This document shows positions 40,070-40,248 of a stretch of 40,248 nt of DNA, piece by piece. The notes beneath the pieces are model-generated. The model ran no database searches, was not told the origin of the DNA, and worked only from the letters and a program-made list of their open reading frames with translations. The stretch comes from Meiothermus hypogaeus. Its GTDB lineage: Bacteria > Deinococcota > Deinococci > Deinococcales > Thermaceae. A program made the position numbers and the translations under genes. The stretch's first letter is position 1. Every line of letters starts with the position of its first letter. The stretch spans positions 1 to 40,248 of the forward strand of contig NZ_QWKY01000028.1 in NCBI RefSeq assembly GCF_003574035.1, given 5' to 3'.

Positions 40070-40248
40070 ATACCGGATTCAAAAAGACAGTTCACAAAAC
40101 CAAAAAAACTATAGGTTGTCATTTTTGAATCCTAGAGCACACCCCTCCCTTGAGTACCGGCGCTAGCCGGGGGCCGATGGCCCTTCACTGTCGGTCGGCG
40201 AAGAAAGCGTCTCCCTTCCAAGGGGCGGTATCGCCCTCCGCTACGCGG
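40070..40248. repeat. Palindromic repeat element, copy 5 (inverted, cut by the window edge)
   Basis: It begins ATACCGGATTC with the end hairpin in slightly diverged form (GGATTCAAAAAGACAG against GTCATTTTTGAATCC). After the CTCTAGGATTC-side block it contains about 40 bases absent from other copies (GAGTACCGGCGCTAGCCGG and on). The shared GAAGAAAGCGTCT block and the start of a 38-bp unit then follow, up to the window end. Between the GGDEF-EAL stop and this copy (40026-40069) there is only a short unremarkable spacer. Confidence 0.88.

Overview
The window is a piece of a high-GC bacterial chromosome that most resembles Meiothermus (Thermaceae, Deinococcus-Thermus). The evidence is protein-level likeness to Thermus/Meiothermus enzymes (the C-terminally extended NADP isocitrate dehydrogenase, MalEFG transporter and MutS2), many genes whose -10 box lies only 6-9 bases before the start codon (leaderless style), and heavy use of the hexamer CTCGAG. 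The genus is an inference from these traits; no database was searched.

Layout, left to right. 1-1.3 kb: the 3' end of an IS630-type transposase and an OmpR-type response regulator. 1.3-3.6 kb: mutS2, followed by a strongly palindromic non-coding stretch. 3.9-8.4 kb (minus strand): malF, malG and a GH13 alpha-glycosidase in one tightly coupled operon. 8.6-12.9 kb: an aldehyde dehydrogenase, an ECF sigma/anti-sigma pair, an OsmC-type peroxidase and a phosphatase-superfamily protein. 12.9-15.6 kb: tRNA-Thr, rph, a rdgB-type NTP pyrophosphatase and a cupredoxin-like lipoprotein plus monohaem cytochrome c pair. 16-19.8 kb: a short-chain dehydrogenase, a MalE-like sugar-binding protein and an HtrA-like protease. 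20-28 kb: a class III aminotransferase, malQ, a VOC protein, a folate-ligase-like protein, a serine hydrolase, a quinone reductase, an acyl-CoA dehydrogenase and a YdcF-like membrane protein. 28-36.6 kb: 2-oxoacid:ferredoxin oxidoreductase (two genes), an amidohydrolase, the SbtA/SbtB bicarbonate transport pair, isocitrate dehydrogenase and purE. 36.6-40 kb: a large 5xPAS-GGDEF-EAL protein.

Two themes link the window. First, maltose/maltodextrin use is scattered over three loci (malF-malG-glycosidase, malE-like, malQ) that carry near-identical LacI-type operator sequences (core AAGCGCTTCCAT), suggesting one regulon. Second, a small repeat element without coding capacity occurs seven times, always between genes. 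It has short inverted ends, a hairpin at each end, TA at both borders, and an internal 38-bp unit present 0, 1, 2 or 4 times; full-length copies differ in size by multiples of 38 bp. This modular element is the strongest candidate here for something not well described.
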